A DNA stretch of 64,000 bases from Semisulcospira habei (taxonomy: Eukaryota; Mollusca; Gastropoda; Semisulcospiridae). A model generated the notes under the pieces. That model was given only the letters and a program-made list of their open reading frames with translations. It was not told where the DNA came from and made no database searches. Shown piece after piece: positions 21,960-32,639 of this stretch; positions within the stretch are counted from its first letter, which is position 1; each line of letters opens with the position of its first letter. The DNA lies in the NCBI GenBank assembly GCA_036245525.1, contig BTPG01000005.1, positions 211,642,788 to 211,706,787 on the forward strand. Reading direction: 5' to 3'. The position numbers and the translations under genes were made by a program.

Positions 21960-22317
21960 TTGTAAACATATCTTACCAAATTTCAAATATTAAAAAAAAA
22001 ATTGAATTTACAAAAAACTTCAGTAGCTCGCTTGAGCTTGCCTTTAGCACCACGTGAATGTTCTGTGTTTATGTACAGTGTGTGAATGAATGCCCGTGAT
22101 TCACGTGAGCGTGCTTGTTGGGTTCAGTTCGCGGCGGCGCTTTGAGCAGATATTCAATTGGGTACTGAAATCGCCTATTTAATGCGCTGATTTATTTATT
22201 ATATTCAACAGTAATTTCGAAGCAAATCAGACCATAATTATGATGTCAGTCCTCTGTCGTGACAGGCAGTCTGCCTCAAGCTGTCTCAAGGAGAGACCAC
22301 AGGGAGAGCGGATCGAA

Positions 22318-22415
22318 GTTCTGGCAAGGGTTTCATGCCCCTGACTCGCTCCAAACGACAATATGAACTTTGACAGTTGAAGCGAGTCAGGGTCACGAAA
22401 CTCTTCCCAGAATTT
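22318..22415. repeat. Imperfect palindrome
   Basis: TTCTGGCAAGGGTTTCATG...CTGACTCGCT pairs with AGCGAGTCAG...CGAAACTCTTCCCAGAA around a loop of about 30 nt. Family unknown. Confidence 0.55.
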
Positions 22416-22514
22416 GCGCTAATGGAAACAATCGGCACGATAGTAGGCTAAGTACCCATTCTGATTTGCCTTTAAACGTGTATAGATAAATCAAACGCCA
22501 CTTACATGTCTAGA

Positions 22515-22596
22515 CATCAATCTAATCTGGCACTACCCTTGAATTATCATGGTGGACCCATCTCCTGCTGTAGAGCGTCAGGGCTGAATGGGTTAA
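22515..22596. mobile_element. Right half of a GCTTGGCGCC-family MITE
   Basis: TCTAATCTGGCACTACCCTT and the outer arm ending GGGCTGAATGGGTTAA are present. The left arm is missing. Confidence 0.6.
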
Positions 22597-22954
22597 TAAA
22601 ACAAGAAGAACAATGGTCTACTTATTTTTGGGAAACAAATAATAACGTTTCGTAAAGTTACGTTACCATTAACAAGATTCCAGATTCAAGAAATGTATTG
22701 TCCATGAAAGGATATTTGTCTTCACTTGGTGACGAGAAGTGTATTCCCAGTGCACAGAGAAAATCGGACCGAAGTCGGTCTGAGTGGGCCCCCGCACGAG
22801 CGTGGATTACACAATCACGACTGTGGATTACACTAACACGACTATGCACGGGCCCACTGCAGCCGACCTAAGCCCGATAACCTTTTGCGTACTGGCTTGT
22901 TTTTCTTCTCTTGGTCGTCTGTACTGAAAACGGCTATTAATCCGAGAGGGGAAC

Positions 22955-23003
22955 GGGGGGGGGGGGGGGGGTGGGGGGGTGGGGGGGGGGGGGGGGGGGG
23001 GGG
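22955..23003. repeat. Poly-G tract
   Basis: About 49 bases of almost pure G, broken only by two Ts. Such a run could form a G-quadruplex and is also prone to sequencing error. Confidence 0.85.
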
Positions 23004-23191
23004 AAACAACACGAAAATGTAATAAACTGAACATGTTTTGCTCGTCCTTTCAATTCGCGTTTCTTCATGTATTGGTTATTTCTTTGCACACCCTTCATGG
23101 TCGTCTGTATCGCCTGTATCGTCTGTAGTCAGCTTGCCGACGTTGTGTGAATGTCAAACGACGGGGACTTTGGCTGGAACTGAATTGCATG

Positions 23192-23284
23192 AGCTACGGC
23201 CATTGAAAACCAGCTGGCTATGACAGGTGCACGCCTCACTACGGCCAATGAAACCCAACTGGCTATGACAGGTGCACGCCTCAC
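23192..23284. repeat. Direct duplication, 46-47 bp unit
   Basis: Two adjacent copies of a unit containing GGCTATGACAGGTGCACGCC with a few differences. Confidence 0.7.
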
Positions 23285-23392
23285 ACCGACAACAGCGTTA
23301 CCCAGCAAACTCAGAGTTGATCCCCTTGTGCACGTGGCCACCGGCACTGTTTATACTTGCGGTGGCTGCATGCACGAAGGGGTTAACCCATT

Positions 23393-23584
23393 CAGCCCCG
23401 ACGCACTACAGCAGGAGACGGATCGACCATGATAATTCGAGGGTAGTGCCAGATTAGCTTGGCGCCATCAGGCGCCAAGCTAATCTTGCACTACCCTCGA
23501 ATTATCATGGTCGATCCATCTCCTGCAACTTTAGTTGATACCTGCAACATTTGGAAAATGCGGCCGTGGGGTTAAATGGGTTAA
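23393..23584. mobile_element. TTAA-flanked hairpin MITE, GCTTGGCGCC family
   Basis: It starts TTAACCCATTCAGCCCCG and ends GGGGTTAAATGGGTTAA. The central palindrome reads AGATTAGCTTGGCGCC and its complement around a TCA loop. It has no frame. Confidence 0.8.
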
Positions 23585-23837
23585 AGTAATTGTTATAACT
23601 ATTAACACTTTCAATGCCCTTCACAGCAGCTAGAAATTATGTTTTATTACGGAACCATCGCAGAATGTGTGTTGGACTAAACCCGTCGCACTGTGGATAG
23701 AATCAAATCAGCGAGGCCATTAGATCCTCATGAGCCCCTGCAGGATCGAGGCTCCTTGTATTTGAATGGTGTTGACGACGTGTCAGCATTGGACAAGTTA
23801 ACAAGCTACCAAAGTCGCATCAATGATTCTGTGACGG

Positions 23838-23920
23838 TGATATCATAAGGCTAGTCGCTCAGACCTCTCTTTCCAGTGACAACAGAGTAGAGAACAAAGA
23901 AGTTTTCAAGGACAGATGCA
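23838..23920. repeat. Interspersed repeat shared with 27030-27117 and 27225-27297
   Basis: GTGATATCATAAGGCTAGTC and CAGTGACAACAGAG recur in all three places with moderate divergence. The class is unknown. Confidence 0.55.
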
Positions 23921-24288
23921 TGTAATAACCTGCTGCTTGTTATGCTGATTGTTACAAACGTCGCTGAGATTGAGACGCTCTTTTGAGGACAATCACGTGA
24001 TGGTAATGGGGTAACCAATGTGATATTGGCTCTTATACCCCTGTTGTTACACGCACATGATTCAACTTGGCCTTCAAACACCATCGGCCTTGGGGAAAAT
24101 TCATAAACACCCTTTCGCATGCAGCTAGCTTTATTGTAAACAGCGTGTGTGTACATTCACTTTAAACATGCCGGTGGTTGTATGCACCAGGGAATAGAAT
24201 GATGATGACTTGATTCATTTTTAAGGTCTTTGATTGTATTCGTGTTGCCATTAGTGTCTGTTAGATATCTCTTCACCTTGAAACTCAT

Positions 24289-24368
24289 TTAACTATTTTG
24301 AGACGAGCGGCATCCGGATACGCGGCTTAAGCCGCGTATCCGCATGCCGTTCGTCTTGAATGGGTTAA
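24289..24368. mobile_element. 80-bp TTAA hairpin MITE, GATACGCGGC family
   Basis: The whole element is one palindrome, from TTAACTATTTTGAGACGA to TCGTCTTGAATGGGTTAA, with the centre GCGGCTTAAGCCGC. It ends on the TTAA where the next element starts. Confidence 0.8.
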
Positions 24369-24673
24369 CCTCTTGACTCCCAGTGGACGCAGACTGTGGT
24401 CTTGAAAGCAGTGTAAATTCACCATCAGAGATCCTAAGGAGTCAATGGAACGTGGATACAACGTGGTCTCAGCAGTGTAAATTCACCTTCAGAGATCCTA
24501 AGGAGTCAATGGAACGTGGATACAACGTGGTCTCAGCATGAGGTATGGCTCCTCCTGAGCCCCTGCAGTCGCGGAAGGAGGGGGGGGGAGGGGGGGCTCA
24601 TGAGGATCTGTACTTTTTGCACTTGGGTTGGGTTGAGTTTTTCTCGGCTGTGAATGAGTAAAATTCGAATTAA
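24365..24673. mobile_element. CCTCATGAG-family MITE with an internal 64-bp duplication
   Basis: The left end is TTAACCTCTTGACTCCC. The 64-bp segment at 24408-24471 is repeated at 24472-24535. A hairpin on GCTCCTCCTGAGCCCCTGC and GGGGGGCTCATGAGGATC follows. The right end is degenerate before the next TTAA. Confidence 0.6.
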
Positions 24674-24851
24674 CCCCTTTACTGCGAGAGATGGCAGACT
24701 GTGTCAAAGCCAATCAGCCCCAGACGTCCACGGAACGCGGACACAAAGTGGTGTCAGCAAGAGGCATAGATCCTCATCAGCCCCCGCGAATGCGGGGGCT
24801 CGTGAGGATCTATGTCTCTTGCAGTTGCGTCGTGGCAGTGAATTGGTTCAA
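24670..24851. mobile_element. TTAA hairpin MITE, CCTCATGAG family
   Basis: It starts TTAACCCCTTTACTGCGAG and ends GTGGCAGTGAATTGGTTCAA. The centre is AGAGGCATAGATCCTCAT against ATGAGGATC-type arms around CCCCCGCGAATGCGGGGG. Confidence 0.7.
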
Positions 24852-24948
24852 CATACGTCACGTGACGTGAATTGTCGTCTGCTGACCTTTAGCCCAATCC
24901 GCTGGTATAACTTCCGTTGCAGAAACAAGCTTGTCCTTGGAACAGCAG

Positions 24949-25064
24949 TTAACTCATTCAAGGTGCCTGCATCAATAGTTGCGAAAGTGTCGTATAGAGT
25001 TGCCGCCGGCAACGCTATACGACACTTCCGCTACTATTGACGCGGCGCACCTTGCGCGAGTTAA
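24949..25064. mobile_element. 116-bp TTAA hairpin MITE, CGACACTTCCGC family
   Basis: Nearly one continuous palindrome from TTAACTCATTCAAGGTGCC to GCGCACCTTGCGCGAGTTAA, with the centre GTTGCCGCCGGCAAC. A relative lies at 56909-57025. Confidence 0.85.
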
Positions 25065-25178
25065 TTAGACAAAAGTGTGTGGTGCGATGGAAAAAAAAAA
25101 AGAAGAAAAAAGAAAAAAAATTCAAAGCCATCGGCAGACACAGATTTTGGCCGAAAACAAAGTCACCAACTGTATTGA

Positions 25179-25297
25179 TTAACCATTTGCGTGTCCGTAG
25201 CGGTTTTAGTCGCGATGAGTCCTGAAGGACGTCAGGATGTCGTTAATCTTGAAGGAATGATCGCGACTAAAACCGCTACTGACACGCGAAGGGTTAA
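25179..25297. mobile_element. 119-bp TTAA hairpin MITE, GCGGTTTTAGTCGCG family
   Basis: Arms TTAACCATTTGCGTGTCCGT and ACACGCGAAGGGTTAA, with inner arms GTAGCGGTTTTAGTCGCGAT and ATCGCGACTAAAACCGCTAC. Confidence 0.8.
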
Positions 25298-25380
25298 CAG
25301 TCGGGATGTGCTCTACTCGAATTTCGGAGACGTTTGTGTGGTGGCTTTTGATGTTTTTTGCCTTGCGTACTAGAGTCGTA

Positions 25381-25835
25381 AGAATGTCTGAACGACACGC
25401 ATTGCTGGAGATACTTGGAAACTACACGCGTCACAGTTGTTTGAATCCATTTGTTCAATTTTGAGAAGACACATTTTGATTGGTTGGTTGGTCGTTAACT
25501 CATTCTACCTCAACACCGAAATCCCCAAATGTTGCCGTTGTCCTCAGAAGACTGCTTTGCAGTGCAGGACGCAGATCGACCATGATAGTTCAAGGGTGAT
25601 GCCAGAATAGCTTGGCGCCCGTAGGCGCCAAGCTATTCTGGCATCACCCTTGAACTATCATGGTCGATCCATATCTTGCTGTGGTGTGTCTGGGGTAGAA
25701 TGAGTTAAGCAATGTACAACCAACCAACCAATCAAAATGTGTCTTCTCAAAACTGCACAATTTGATTCAAACAAATGTGACGCGTGGAGAGTTTCCAAGT
25801 ATCTCCAGCAATGCGTGTCGTTCAGACATTCAGAG
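25381..25835. repeat. Large foldback with a MITE at its centre
   Basis: The left arm 25381-25494 and right arm about 25709-25835 are inverted copies of over 110 bp (AATGTCTGAACGACACGCAT against ATGCGTGTCGTTCAGACATT; TTTGATTGGTTGGTTGGT against ACCAACCAACCAATCAAA). The TTAA element 25495-25708 lies exactly between them. Confidence 0.8.
25495..25708. mobile_element. TTAA hairpin MITE, GCTTGGCGCC core with TTCTACCCC ends
   Basis: It starts TTAACTCATTCTACCTC and ends GGGGTAGAATGAGTTAA. The core is AGAATAGCTTGGCGCC and its complement. Near-identical to 50278-50481. Confidence 0.85.
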
Positions 25836-26084
25836 TATGAAATATTAATCTGACACTTACCCGTCCTTGCTTGGCTGTAGGAGGAAATGTAAACGTCACT
25901 TGTTTGTAGATATGTGATCTTTAGAAATCCCTTATAAATATCGTCACTTGCTATTGTTGATGAGAGTACCTACGACAGAACCTCTTGTGATCAACAACCT
26001 TAATATCTGCCACAACACAGTGGTATTGAAAGACTGATGCTGTTTGACAAGAAGTCTTCAAAAACGAAAAAGAGCGTCAACTGT

Positions 26085-26956
26085 CAGGGGCGGTTCTGTG
26101 GGGGGCGGCGGGGGGGGGGGGGGGGAAGGGGGGTGTTTCAGGGGTTCCGAAAACCGCCTCCCCCCCCCCCCCCCCAACCACGCCCTCACCCCCGACCCCG
26201 ACCCAATTTTGTTTCAAATGCTATAACAAAGTCTCTTTTGAGGTGTTTGGAATTCTCCCCCCCCCCCCCTTTCTGCCTCCAGAATTGGTTTGATATTTCT
26301 GGAAATGATGGGAGTCTTAACAGGCACGCGCCTTCTGTCTCTCTACCCCCCCCCCCACCCCCACCCCCAGCCATCCACCCACCCCCTTCACCACCTTTCA
26401 ATTTTCCCGGCCCCTGGAAGCAAGGTCTAGCGTCGTGGAGGCCTTTAGTATGAGGCAGAAGGTCCCAAATGAAACGTTGACCCCCCCCCCCCCCCACCCC
26501 ACTCCCAACTTCACCACCTTTTGATTTTCCCGGCCCCTGGAAGCAAGGTCTAGCGTCGTGGAGGCCTTTAGTATGAGGTAGAAGGTCCCAAACGAAACGT
26601 TGACCCCCCCCCCCCACCCCCACCCCCACCCACCCACCCACCCCCTTCACCACCTTTTGATTTTCCCGGCCCCTGGAAGCAAGGCCTAGCGTCGTGGAGG
26701 CCTTTAGTATGAGGTAGAAGGTCCCAAATGAAACGTTGACCCCCTCCCCCAACCCCACCCCCACCCCCACCCCTACCCACCCACTCCCTTCACCACATTT
26801 TGATTTTCCCGGCCCCTGGAAGCAAGGTCTAGCGTCGTGGAGGTCTTTAGTATGAGGTAGAAGGTCCCAAATGAAACGTTGCCCCCCCCCCCCCACCCCC
26901 CACCCCCACCCCCCAGCCCCGCACCCCCCTCCGCCGAGGTAACTAATTCGCCCCTG
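26085..26956. mobile_element. DNA transposon-like element, CAG...CTG ends, 5-bp duplication
   Basis: The ends are CAGGGGCGGTTC and GAATTAG-less ...TTCGCCCCTG. ACTGT lies directly outside both (26080-26084 and 26957-26961). The interior is C/G-homopolymer-rich and holds four tandem copies of a roughly 120-bp unit. It encodes no transposase; frames here are repeat artefacts. CAG...CTG termini resemble hAT elements, but a 5-bp duplication is shorter than the usual 8. Confidence 0.65.
26385..26885. repeat. Four tandem ~120-bp units inside the CAG...CTG element
   Basis: Each unit contains TTTTCCCGGCCCCTGGAAGC, GTCGTGGAGG and AAATGAAACGTTG (or AAACGAAACG), then a C-rich stretch of variable length. 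Confidence 0.8.
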
Positions 26957-26964
26957 ACTGTCAT

Positions 26965-27030
26965 GAAAGACCATCATTAAGGTGGCTACAGCCAGTCACA
27001 GCTACAGCCACCCAAATGATGGTCTTTAAT
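26965..27030. repeat. Hairpin, AAAGACCATCATT family
   Basis: AAAGACCATCATTAAGGTGG pairs with CCACCCAAATGATGGTCTTT across a short loop. A diverged relative lies at 27166-27222. Confidence 0.65.
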
Positions 27031-27300
27031 GACGGGTGATATCATAAAGTCTAGTCGCTCGGACCTCTATTTCCAGTGACAACAGAGCCGAGAACAAAGA
27101 AGTTCTCAAGGACAGAGTGATGCTCTCTGGAAGAAAAGCTTTTAAAGTAAAAAAGTGTCACCTGTCATTAAAGCCCGTCATATTGGTGACTACAGCCACC
27201 TTAATGATAGTCTTTTACGACAGGTGAGCTCATAAGGTTAGTGGTTTCTTAAACAGGTTCTGTTGTGACCTGTCCCCTTTTGACAACAGAGCCGATTTTT
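27030..27300. repeat. Interspersed repeat, two diverged copies, with a hairpin between
   Basis: The GTGATATCATAA...CAGTGACAACAGAG module occurs at 27037-27117 and again at about 27225-27297, separated by a hairpin (27166-27222). No frame or ends were recognised. Confidence 0.5.
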
Positions 27301-27447
27301 GTCAGCCAAAGGCGCGGATGCTTCATGTTGTGTTACGTCAATTACTAAGTGTATGTTGCGCTGATGGCCAAGCCTACAGACCAGCACTGAAATTGTATCA
27401 CAAAGTGGTATGCTGATAAACCAAAGAATCTGAGGACAAAGTTGCCA

Positions 27448-27648
27448 AAACCCATTTAGCCCCGACGTACTACAGCCGGAGATGGATCGACCAAGATAAT
27501 TCAAGGGTAGTGCCAGATTAGCTTGGCGCCATCAGGCGCCAAGCTAATCTGGCACTACTCTTGAATTATCATGGTCGATACTTTTCCTGCAACTGGTACA
27601 TAGTTGTTAGGCAAGACCTCTAAAATTGTATATGGGGCTGAACAGGGT
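27448..27648. mobile_element. GCTTGGCGCC-family MITE with decayed TTAA ends
   Basis: AACCCATTTAGCCCCGACG and GGGGCTGAACAGGGTAA form the ends, with the usual core hairpin around ATCA. Confidence 0.75.
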
Positions 27649-27688
27649 AATGACTGCACCAGTGCAGGCAACATTAAGGCTTGGTATA

Positions 27689-28024
<336 letters not shown>

Positions 28025-28029
28025 GTCCC

Positions 28030-28290
28030 ATAGTCCATAGTCTTCTTGCCCACCGTTGGGGCACTACTTATGACTTGGCAACAAGCTCCCTCCATTCCTC
28101 TCTGTTCTTTGCCATTCTTAGCGTATCGCCCAGCTTCAGTCCTGTCCACTCTGAGATATTGTCCTCCCATCTTTTCCTCTGTCTTCCTCTCCTTCGTCCT
28201 CCTTGCACAGTGCCTTGCAGGATTGTTTTGGCATGCCCTGCTGAACGCGTGACATGCCCATACCACTTCAGTTTGCGGTTTTTTTTTTTT
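28030..28290 (-). pseudogene. RTE-like LINE ORF2 C-terminal fragment
   Basis: Split over frames, the minus strand reads CGHVTRSAG-type and RKRWEDNISEWTGLKLGD motifs and ends in NREEWRELV, a pattern common at the C-terminus of RTE-like LINE proteins. A 14-nt poly-T-like stretch at 28270-28283 breaks it. Non-functional. Confidence 0.65.
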
Positions 28291-28551
28291 TCATAATGGC
28301 TAATAGGTCTTCATAGGGCCATATGGCTTGCCTAATTCTGCTTCCCACTTCCTCGTTCGTGATGTGATCTCTGTATGAAAGTATATACTTGGTATACTAT
28401 CAATACTAAAATTGGGGGAGTGCGACCTGGGGGCCGTGAGATGGGTTAAGGAAGACAATCAGAGCATTAGGCACACATTAATAGTTCGCTTCTGCTTATG
28501 TGCAAGGGCACAATATCTCACAAAAGTGCGCCCTGTTTCGTGTGCGTGTGC

Positions 28552-28563
28552 GCGCGCGCGTGT

Positions 28564-28614
<51 letters not shown>

Positions 28615-28665
28615 TGTGTGTGTGTGTGGTGTGTGTGTGTGATGGTGTGTGTGTGTGTGTTTTAT
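28552..28665. repeat. (GT)n microsatellite
   Basis: GT/GTGTGG run of about 110 bp. Confidence 0.9.
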
Positions 28666-28948
28666 GTCATTGTATCACTCTGTGTCTCCTACTCACTCGG
28701 AGTCTTGTGATATTGATCGTTATTGTTGGTGTGACATGTTATCGTTGCCGTTCATAGGCAAAAGCCATTATGTCTATTTTTTTTTTTTTTTCATAATAGC
28801 GAGATTTTCATTGTATTAGAATGTAAAGCTGGCTTTCCTTTAAAAAAAAAAAGAGCACGCTAGCTTTTGCGATGTAACGGCAAATCGCTTTGACATTTAC
28901 GATGTAACACGCATACTTCGGTCATTATGTTAACCCCTTGATTGCTAC

Positions 28949-29006
28949 CCAATGCGCACAAGGTCATCGGAACGACGTCATCCCGGTGACCTTGTGCGCA
29001 CTGGGT
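28949..29006. mobile_element. Hairpin, AATGCGCA-family
   Basis: CCAATGCGCACAAGGTCATC pairs with GGTGACCTTGTGCGCACTGG. TTAACCCC lies just upstream (28930). Relatives at 63347-63404 and 63935-64000. Confidence 0.65.
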
Positions 29007-29167
29007 ACTGACGACACCGCTGGGCGGAAATGACTCTCCGTCTTCTCCGTCCAACGATATCGTCTCAGCAGTGAGGAGCTGGTGAAGGGTGGTGGTGCAG
29101 ACGGGTGTTGTTGTGGTGCCGGTTGACGAGGACAACAAGAAAGGAATAGCTTACCTGTATCGCTCTT

Positions 29168-29375
29168 GTAACACATTCTACCCCAGGACCGAAATCACTC
29201 AATTTTGAAGTTGCCCTCTGAAGTGAACTATATCGCAATTCTAGAGACAAATCGAGCATGATTGTTCAAGGGTGGTGCCAGAATAGCTTGGCGCCTAGAG
29301 GCGCCAAGCTATTCTGGCACCACCCTTGAACTATCATGCGCGATCCATGTCTTGTTTTGATCTTTCGGGGCTCAA
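29168..29375. mobile_element. GCTTGGCGCC-family MITE, TTCTACCCC subfamily, decayed ends
   Basis: GTAACACATTCTACCCCAGG forms the left end and CGGGGCTCAAGAGTTGAG the right. The core hairpin AGAATAGCTTGGCGCC is intact around TAGA. Confidence 0.7.
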
Positions 29376-29397
29376 GAGTTGAGCTACGTTGACATTA

Positions 29398-29800
29398 GCA
29401 CGAATCCGATACGAACCCGACCCGAGCCCGATACCGCCATGCAATGTGCGTTTGCAATTGGTGGAGCGCGTGGTTTCATGTACAATACCTGCCACATCCG
29501 AATGTCGTCTCTGTGGGAACCACTGATGTGACGTAAAGACCGGAATGGCGAGAGAACTTGCGACAGATGACAAAATCTACGTCATACTTTCGGTTCGAAT
29601 ACATCCAACATTCGAAAAAATCGCTCTCCTGAGCAATCGCAAAATCGTGTCGTGTTCTCTCTGCAGTTGACTTGGATGCGAAATACTTAACCGCGTCGGA
29701 CAAAATGGAAAAGCACAATCATGAATAATTATGATTTGCACAAACTGTTCTGAGTCGGACAAGCTTTGGGTTCGGAGCGTATTCGTATCGGATTCGTGCT
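29398..29800. mobile_element. TA-flanked terminal inverted repeat element
   Basis: GCACGAATCCGATACGAA at the left is exactly inverted at the right (TTCGTATCGGATTCGTGC), and TA lies outside each end. The 403-bp interior has no recognisable transposase. TA targets are typical of Tc1/mariner-type elements, so this is probably a non-autonomous member. Confidence 0.65.
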
Positions 29801-30007
29801 ACTGGAAATGCAGCTTTGTTCGTGTTGAAGGGAAAACCTCTGGCCACAGTCAGCGTGTACACGTGTACACGTTTTGAGTAAAGCGAAATTTTCGTTGCTG
29901 AGACAATTTTGTGTCCGTGATCGTTGAACAGTTGTGTCTTCTGGCCGTTCAGTGAACACAGATTTCAGAAACAAAATGGGAGCACGCTGGCAGGGAAAGG
30001 GTTACTA

Positions 30008-30410
30008 GGTGCGAGGTGCTTGCGTCATCGTTTTACAGTATGTCAGCTCAAGCCAATAGCTCTAAAGTTGTCATGACAATAAATGTATACAATAAATACA
30101 TCCTGGGAAAGCGAGTGCGAGATGCTTGCGTCATCAGTTTACAGTATGTCAGCTCAAGCCAATAGCTCTAAAGTTGTCATGACAATAAATGTATACAATA
30201 AATACATCCTGGGAAAGCGAGTGCGAGATGCTTGCGTCATCAGTTTACAGTATGTCAGCTCGAGCCAATAGCTCTAAAGTTGTCATGACAATAAATGTAT
30301 ACAATAAATACATCCTGGGAAAGCGAGTGCGAGATGCTTGCGTCATCATTTTACAGTATGTCAGCTCAAGCCAATAGCTCTAAAGTTGACATGACAATAA
30401 ATGTATACAA
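30008..30410. repeat. 106-bp tandem repeat, about four copies
   Basis: Units contain GTGCGAGATGCTTGCGTCAT and GACAATAAATGTATACAATA. Copies differ at only a few positions. Confidence 0.9.
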
Positions 30411-30447
30411 CTGATACATATAGCCTGGGATTGTCGATCGATTCTCT

Positions 30448-30450
<3 letters not shown>

Positions 30451-30519
<69 letters not shown>

Positions 30520-30544
30520 TGGTGTGTGTATGTGTGTGTGTCTC

Positions 30545-30622
<78 letters not shown>
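30451..30622. repeat. (GT)n microsatellite
   Basis: About 170 bp of GT with a short GATGG and TCTCTGTGAG break. Confidence 0.9.
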
Positions 30623-30623
<1 letters not shown>

Positions 30624-30655
30624 ATTAGCGTGCTTATGGTGAACAGTGTGTCCTT

Positions 30656-30772
30656 AACCCATAAAAACCTGAAGTGCTGCGACAGAAAGAGGATCGACCA
30701 TAATAGTCACAATTGATTGGCCCTCTTATGCGCCATGCTATTCTGACACCATCCTTGAACTATTCTGGTGGT
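30656..30772. mobile_element. Decayed GCTTGGCGCC-family MITE
   Basis: TTAACCCATAAAAACCTG at the left and partial core GCCATGCTATTCTGACACC at the right. The hairpin is largely lost. Confidence 0.5.
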
Positions 30773-31137
30773 TTTGCCTTCGGAACTGATGTGTATGGCA
30801 TGATCATGAGAGTGTGCCAGTACAAATGCACATTTTTGTAAGACATGCAAATAAGAGTTATACAACAAACACTTCTTTGGAAAGGAACAAATCCTGTTGT
30901 ATCCTCCAAATATTTCCGTGGTCCTTTCAGTTTGTGAGAGATGGAATAGGTTTACATCAGTTTCGCTTGTTCAGCAGAGGGGACAAGTCAACGTACCAAG
31001 GGGCATCATAGTTTTCAGTTACCACCGCGAGCTTCCATAGAAGAGTTGCATCCCTTACATGCTTTACCTTCGACAAGCCACTCGTGATTACGACAGGACG
31101 GAAACACGCCCGGATGACCTACAGTTTCAGGGGCGGA

Positions 31138-31499
31138 TCTGAGGGGAGGGGGGAAGGGGGTGGAGGGGATTCCGGAACCACCCCATCCCTCCAACCGCAG
31201 ACCCATTTTAAAAAAAAAATGCTATAACAAAGTCTCTTAGTTTTGGGGTGTTTGGATCAACTCCCCCTCCCTTTCCCAACGTTTAAAATTGTGGAGAGCT
31301 ATACTAGACTGCCGGCTCCACGCGCTATACAAGTAGAGATTCCCACGGAAGCAAGGTGTAGCGCCTTTTGTATAAGATAAGGTAAGATAGATAAGATAGT
31401 TTATTGCCATGTGTTTCCATGTAAACAAAAATTAAAATAAAAGCATTAGAATTTGTCTTTATGTCATCTACTAAGACTAAAATAACACACACACACACA

Positions 31500-31549
<50 letters not shown>

Positions 31550-31619
31550 CAGTTGAAGATACCAAACAAAAAGTCGGACCCCCCCCCCCCCCCCCCGGGA
31601 GGTAACTGATCCGCCGCTG
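31138..31619. mobile_element. CAG...CTG element with 5-bp duplication AGTTT
   Basis: The ends are CAGGGGCGGATC and GATCCGCCGCTG. AGTTT flanks both sides (31133-31137 and 31620-31624). The interior shares ATGCTATAACAAAGTCTCTT with the element at 26085. It contains an AC microsatellite (31488-31546) and no transposase. Confidence 0.7.
31488..31546. repeat. (AC)n microsatellite
   Basis: About 58 bp of AC with one CACCAC break. Confidence 0.9.
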
Positions 31620-31789
31620 AGTTTTCATTGAGTTTACCTTATGTTTATGACTTTCTTTGGAAATCAAGCGAAAACATTTAAAAGCTGAGCTTACTTTAGG
31701 TTTCGTCCGACTGCCTTTGGAAATCATTGGAAATATGGCTGGATTTTATATGGCCGGTTTCGCACCACGCACTACACCAAACTTCTATC

Positions 31790-31865
31790 TGCAAGAGGCA
31801 TAGATCATCATGACTCATGGCGGACTGCAGGCTGCGAGGAGCCATGAGGATCTATGCCTTCTGTC
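31790..31865. mobile_element. CCTCATGAG-family hairpin
   Basis: GCAAGAGGCATAGATCATCA and GCCATGAGGATCTATGCCTT pair imperfectly. Terminal TTAA not seen. Confidence 0.6.
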
Positions 31866-32076
31866 TAACCCTAGTTGAGCTCATAATTAGAGCAGTTATG
31901 TAATGGCTGGGGGTACAGCATACCGACCAAACTGCGGCCTTGCAATGTTTAATATCACTTTTTTCCTTTTCTTTCGATCAATTAAAAATGTGCTTGTCTC
32001 GGGCATTACGGTATTGTTTCAGTTCGAGCAAAATACACTAAATAAACCAGCAGGCTGAGAAACGACAAACACAACA

Positions 32077-32630
32077 CAATGTCCTCAGAAAGAAAAAAAT
32101 CCGACCACATCACTCCCCTACTCAAGCTCCTTCACTGGCTCCCCATCCACCAACGCATCCAATACAAGATTTTGTCTCTCTGCTACAAATCCCTGAACAA
32201 CTACGCTCCTACCTATCTCTCCAACTTACTTCACCCCTACACTCCTTCCCGCTCCCTCCGCTCCGCGGCCTCCGACCCTCTCCGCCTCCTCATCCCCCGT
32301 ACCAAACTCAGCACTTTCGGCCCCCGCTCCTTCTCCGTCTACGGTCCATCCACCTGGAACACCCTCCCACTCTCTCTCCGTCAGAAACACTCTCTCTCCT
32401 CCTTCTAGTCCGCCCTCAAAACTCACCTCTTTCAACAGTTCTAGCACTATATCACCACACTCCCCACCCCAAGCTGACCGTCGTAATGTATTTTCACTAT
32501 GTGGTACGTGAGTCATTGTCTAAAGCGTGCGCATGCGTGTGCGAGTTGTGAGTGCGCGCTTAGAGTTATAATTATTATAAGATAAGCGCATTATAAATAT
32601 CGTAATTATTATTATTATTATTATGGATGG
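32077..32630 (+). mobile_element. L2-like LINE 3' fragment
   Basis: The C-terminal ORF2 region (32079-32408 and following) is followed by a 3' UTR ending in GATAAGCGCATTATAAATA and an (ATT)n tail, a 3' end type seen again at 34779, 57545, 61305 and 62593. Confidence 0.8.
32079..32450 (+). pseudogene. L2-like ORF2 C-terminus
   Basis: The frame has the L2 hallmark order HITPLLKLLHWLPIHQRIQYK, then YTPSRSLRSAAS, then FGPRSFSVYGPSTWNTLPLS, with a stop at 32406-32408 just before the usual end. It lacks endonuclease and polymerase and is a 5'-truncated relic. Confidence 0.8.
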
Positions 32631-32639
32631 GTTCTGATG

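Noticed and set aside
26186..26977. 263-codon glycine-rich minus-strand frame
   Set aside because: It comes from the tandem C-rich units of the CAG...CTG element.
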